From: an uncultured Bacteroidaceae bacterium
GTDB lineage: Bacteria; Bacteroidota; Bacteroidia; Bacteroidales; Bacteroidaceae
Reading direction: 5' to 3'
Assembly (NCBI GenBank): GCA_904502185.1
Contig: CAJGDX010000041.1
Span: 1-17,364 of the forward strand
DNA: 17,364 bases
Below the pieces are notes generated by a model. The model saw only the letters and a program-made list of their open reading frames with translations, was not told the DNA's origin and made no database searches. Positions 15,439-17,364 of the stretch are shown in pieces. The position numbers and the translations under genes were made by a program. The stretch's first letter is position 1. Every line of letters starts with the position of its first letter.

Positions 15439-16620
15439 TTATTTGTTTATCAGTTTGTTATATGCTTCGAGTAGTTGGTTGAGTGCCTGTTTCAGTGTTG
15501 ACATAGGACAACCTATGTTCATGCGCATGAAACCTGCGCCCTCTTCGCCAAATGTGGAACCTTCGTTCATGGCTATGCGTGCGTTGTTTATGAAGAATTC
15601 TTTCAGTTCTTCGGGCGTCATGTTCAGTTTGCGGCAGTCTAAAAATACAAGGTACGATGCTTGTGGGCGTATAATGCCGAGAAGTGGCATCTTTTCGGCA
15701 ATGAACTGCTGCATATAGTCGACGTTGGCGGTGATGTAGTCCACCAGTTCATCGAGCCATTCTGCACCCTCGTCGCTGAATGCTGCTGCTGTGGCTATGG
15801 TGGCGAAAATGTGGGCGTGGTTGAGCTCGCTTTTCATCAGGAAGCCGTTGTAGCGTTCGCGCAACTCTTTGTTGGGGATGATGGTGAACGAGGACATCAG
15901 TCCGGCAATGTTGAATGACTTGCTTGCTGCCATCATTGTGATTGAGTTCATCCTAGCCTTTTCGCTGACGGTGGCAAAGGGTATGTGCTTGAAGCCTTTG
16001 AAGGTCAGGTCGGCGTGAATCTCGTCGGAAATGACAATGACGTTGTTGTCGGCGCAGATTTCTGCCATGCGTTCAAGCTCTTCGCGCAACCACACACGTC
16101 CGCCGGGGTTGTGGGGGTGGCACAGCAGGAACAGTTTGCATCCCTTTGCCTTCTTCTCAAAGTCCTCAAAGTCAATTTCGTACTGTCCGTCGACCAGTTT
16201 CAGGGGGTTGGTGACAACGGTACGTTCGTTCCACTGTGGTACATGGAAGTAGGGGTGGTACACGGGGGGCTGTATCAGAATGTTGTCGCCCTTTTCGGTG
16301 AGTGCCTGTATGGCAAATGAGATTGCAGGAACAATGCCCGATACATGCTCAATCTCTTCGGCCTCGACCTCCCATCCGTATTGTTTCTTTGCCCAGTTTT
16401 GTATTGCGGGTACCCATTTGCCGCACTTCTGTGTGTAGCCGAGTATTTCGTGTTCCACGCGCTCGCTGATGGCCTTCATGATGCAGGGAGGGGTCTTGAA
16501 GTCCATGTCTGCTATCCACATAGGGATGATGTCGTCGCGTCCGAAGGTCTCTTTTCTGATGTCGTATTTAAGACAGTCGGTGTTTTCGCGTGGCACTATT
16601 TCGTCGAAGTTGTATTTCAT
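15439..16620 (-). CDS. PatB/MalY family PLP aminotransferase / C-S beta-lyase
   Basis: This 393-residue cytoplasmic fold-type I PLP enzyme resembles PatB and MalY, which cleave the C-S bond of cystathionine or cysteine to release homocysteine or H2S, pyruvate and ammonia. The N-terminus (RENTDCLKYD, IPMWIADMDF at 32-41) is characteristic of this subfamily. The cofactor lysine is K234 in MAASKSFNIAGL. PLP contacts include N171 (CHPHNPGGRVW) and D199 (ISDEIHADL). R366 in MRMNIGCP should bind the substrate carboxylate. Full length and intact. It lies 20 bp after the ABC ATPase gene and 5 bp before GH43, on the same strand. Substrate cannot be deduced; a plain aminotransferase activity is also possible. 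Confidence 0.9.
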   Translation of the reverse strand: MKYNFDEIVPRENTDCLKYDIRKETFGRDDIIPMWIADMDFKTPPCIMKAISERVEHEILGYTQKCGKWVPAIQNWAKKQYGWEVEAEEIEHVSGIVPAISFAIQALTEKGDNILIQPPVYHPYFHVPQWNERTVVTNPLKLVDGQYEIDFEDFEKKAKGCKLFLLCHPHNPGGRVWLREELERMAEICADNNVIVISDEIHADLTFKGFKHIPFATVSEKARMNSITMMAASKSFNIAGLMSSFTIIPNKELRERYNGFLMKSELNHAHIFATIATAAAFSDEGAEWLDELVDYITANVDYMQQFIAEKMPLLGIIRPQASYLVFLDCRKLNMTPEELKEFFINNARIAMNEGSTFGEEGAGFMRMNIGCPMSTLKQALNQLLEAYNKLINK

Positions 16621-16640
16621 GGCGAATCTGTTTTTGTGCT

Positions 16641-17364
16641 TTATGTGATTATGATTTTCTTATCTTTGGTGTCGTAGCGCATGCCATCGTTGTCGATGAA
16701 CGAGGGTAGTGTGCCGTTGGCTGACAGCTCTTCCACTGTTCCGCTGTGCAGACATCCTTTGTCTACCAGCCACAGACGGTCGGAAAGCTGGAGGGCAAGC
16801 TCCAGGTCGTGTGTCGATAGCAGGATTGCTTTGCGGCTTTCGTGGGCCAGTCGTCTGAGGGTCTGCATCAGATGCACGCGACTCATAAAGTCGAGAAAGG
16901 CTGTTGGCTCGTCGAGGAGTATTATGGGTGTCTGTTGGGCAAGTGCCTTGGCTATCATCGCCTTCTGCCGTTCACCGTCGCTGAGGGTCTCTATGCGGCG
17001 GTCGGCGAGTGGGTCGATGCCCAGCGTCTCCATTGCTTCGTCTATAATATGCTTGTCGCGTGCCGTGTTCTTACCGAAAAAACCGGTGTGTGGGGTTCGA
17101 CCCATTGCCACCACTTCGCGTACGGTCAGATTGTAGATTGGTTCGCGTCCGGTGAGGACTATTGCCACGTGGCGCGACAGTTGCGAGGCTGTTTCAACAG
17201 TTTTGTTCAGGTGCCTGTAGTGTATCTCGCCCGATAGTGGCCGCTGGAAGGCAGAAACGGTACGGAGAAGTGTTGCCTTCCCCGCACCGTTTGAACCTAG
17301 CAACGATACAAGCTCGCCGTCGAAGAGCGATGCGTTTATCGTGTCGACAACCTGATGTCTTGAC
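16641..17364 (-). CDS. FecE/BtuD-type ABC transporter ATP-binding protein (5' end outside window)
   Basis: The frame stays open to the right edge, so the gene starts beyond the window; 240 residues are visible, beginning SRHQVVDTINASLFDGELVSLL. It is the ATPase of an importer of the iron-siderophore/heme/cobalamin class. Walker A reads GSNGAGKATLL, with Ala where Ser or Thr normally follows the lysine. The Q-loop region reads VAIVLTGREPIYNLTVREVVAMGRTPHTGF. The C-loop is LSDGERQK, Walker B is IILLDEPTAFLD, and the H-loop is LLSTHDLE. The missing permease and binding-protein genes probably lie upstream, to the right. It leads into the aminotransferase gene 20 bp downstream. A TTG at 17303 sits just before Walker A and is not a plausible start. 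Confidence 0.9.
   Translation of the reverse strand, partial: SRHQVVDTINASLFDGELVSLLGSNGAGKATLLRTVSAFQRPLSGEIHYRHLNKTVETASQLSRHVAIVLTGREPIYNLTVREVVAMGRTPHTGFFGKNTARDKHIIDEAMETLGIDPLADRRIETLSDGERQKAMIAKALAQQTPIILLDEPTAFLDFMSRVHLMQTLRRLAHESRKAILLSTHDLELALQLSDRLWLVDKGCLHSGTVEELSANGTLPSFIDNDGMRYDTKDKKIIIT

Noticed and set aside
14423..17364. Polysaccharide utilisation locus
   Set aside because: Only one glycoside hydrolase is present, with no SusC/SusD pair or regulator in view. The other two genes are an ABC ATPase and a PLP enzyme.

Overview
The window looks like a chromosomal segment from a Bacteroidales bacterium (Bacteroides/Prevotella-type). Four promoters or -7 elements fit the Bacteroidetes form TTTG-N19/20-TAnnTTTG, replacing the usual -35/-10. 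The proteins are also typical of the order: a PgQC-like glutaminyl cyclase lipoprotein, an Ig-like lipoprotein beginning CASIGTPDGGPYDE after its lipobox, a DUF3108 protein, a bacterial GH3 acyl-amido synthetase and a GH43 lipoprotein. I see no prophage, insertion sequence, CRISPR array or integrase. Most of the window is core genome, and the unexplained material lies in two non-coding stretches.

Layout. Positions 1-480 hold a non-coding, strongly structured element built from nested inverted repeats. From about 600 to 11,435 everything is read right to left in two blocks. The upstream block is an RsmB/NOP rRNA methyltransferase followed by a DsbD-type disulfide reductase, ending at a 16-bp-stem inverted repeat (7981-8023). 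The second block has its own -7 element near 7940 and runs GH3 enzyme, Ig-like lipoprotein, DUF3108 protein, cysS, glutaminyl cyclase, sufE. Its gaps are 2-31 bp with one ATGA overlap, and it ends at a 34-bp perfect palindrome (603-636).

Positions 11,386-12,258 are intergenic between divergent genes. They contain a cluster of repeated promoter-like motifs and a plus-strand terminator with no gene in front of it. On the plus strand follow an HtrA/DegP protease and the 4.5S-type SRP RNA, which has its own promoter and terminator. The SRP RNA converges on a minus-strand tRNA-His(GTG). The right end is a minus-strand group: a 5'-truncated FecE-type ABC ATPase, a PatB/MalY aminotransferase and a GH43 lipoprotein, ending at a 36-bp perfect palindrome.

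How the genes work together. Envelope quality control is a recurrent theme: DsbD supplies periplasmic reducing power, DegP degrades misfolded envelope proteins, and the glutaminyl cyclase caps N-terminal Gln left by signal peptidase I. Two neighbours, DsbD and the DUF3108 protein, have predicted signal peptides that leave Gln as the first mature residue. A second theme is sulfur and cysteine (CysRS, SufE, the PatB-type C-S lyase, DsbD). I found no convincing new multi-gene system. The best leads are the structured element at the left end, the repeated promoter motifs with a possible RNA before degP, and an ABC ATPase whose Walker A has Ala where Ser/Thr is expected.
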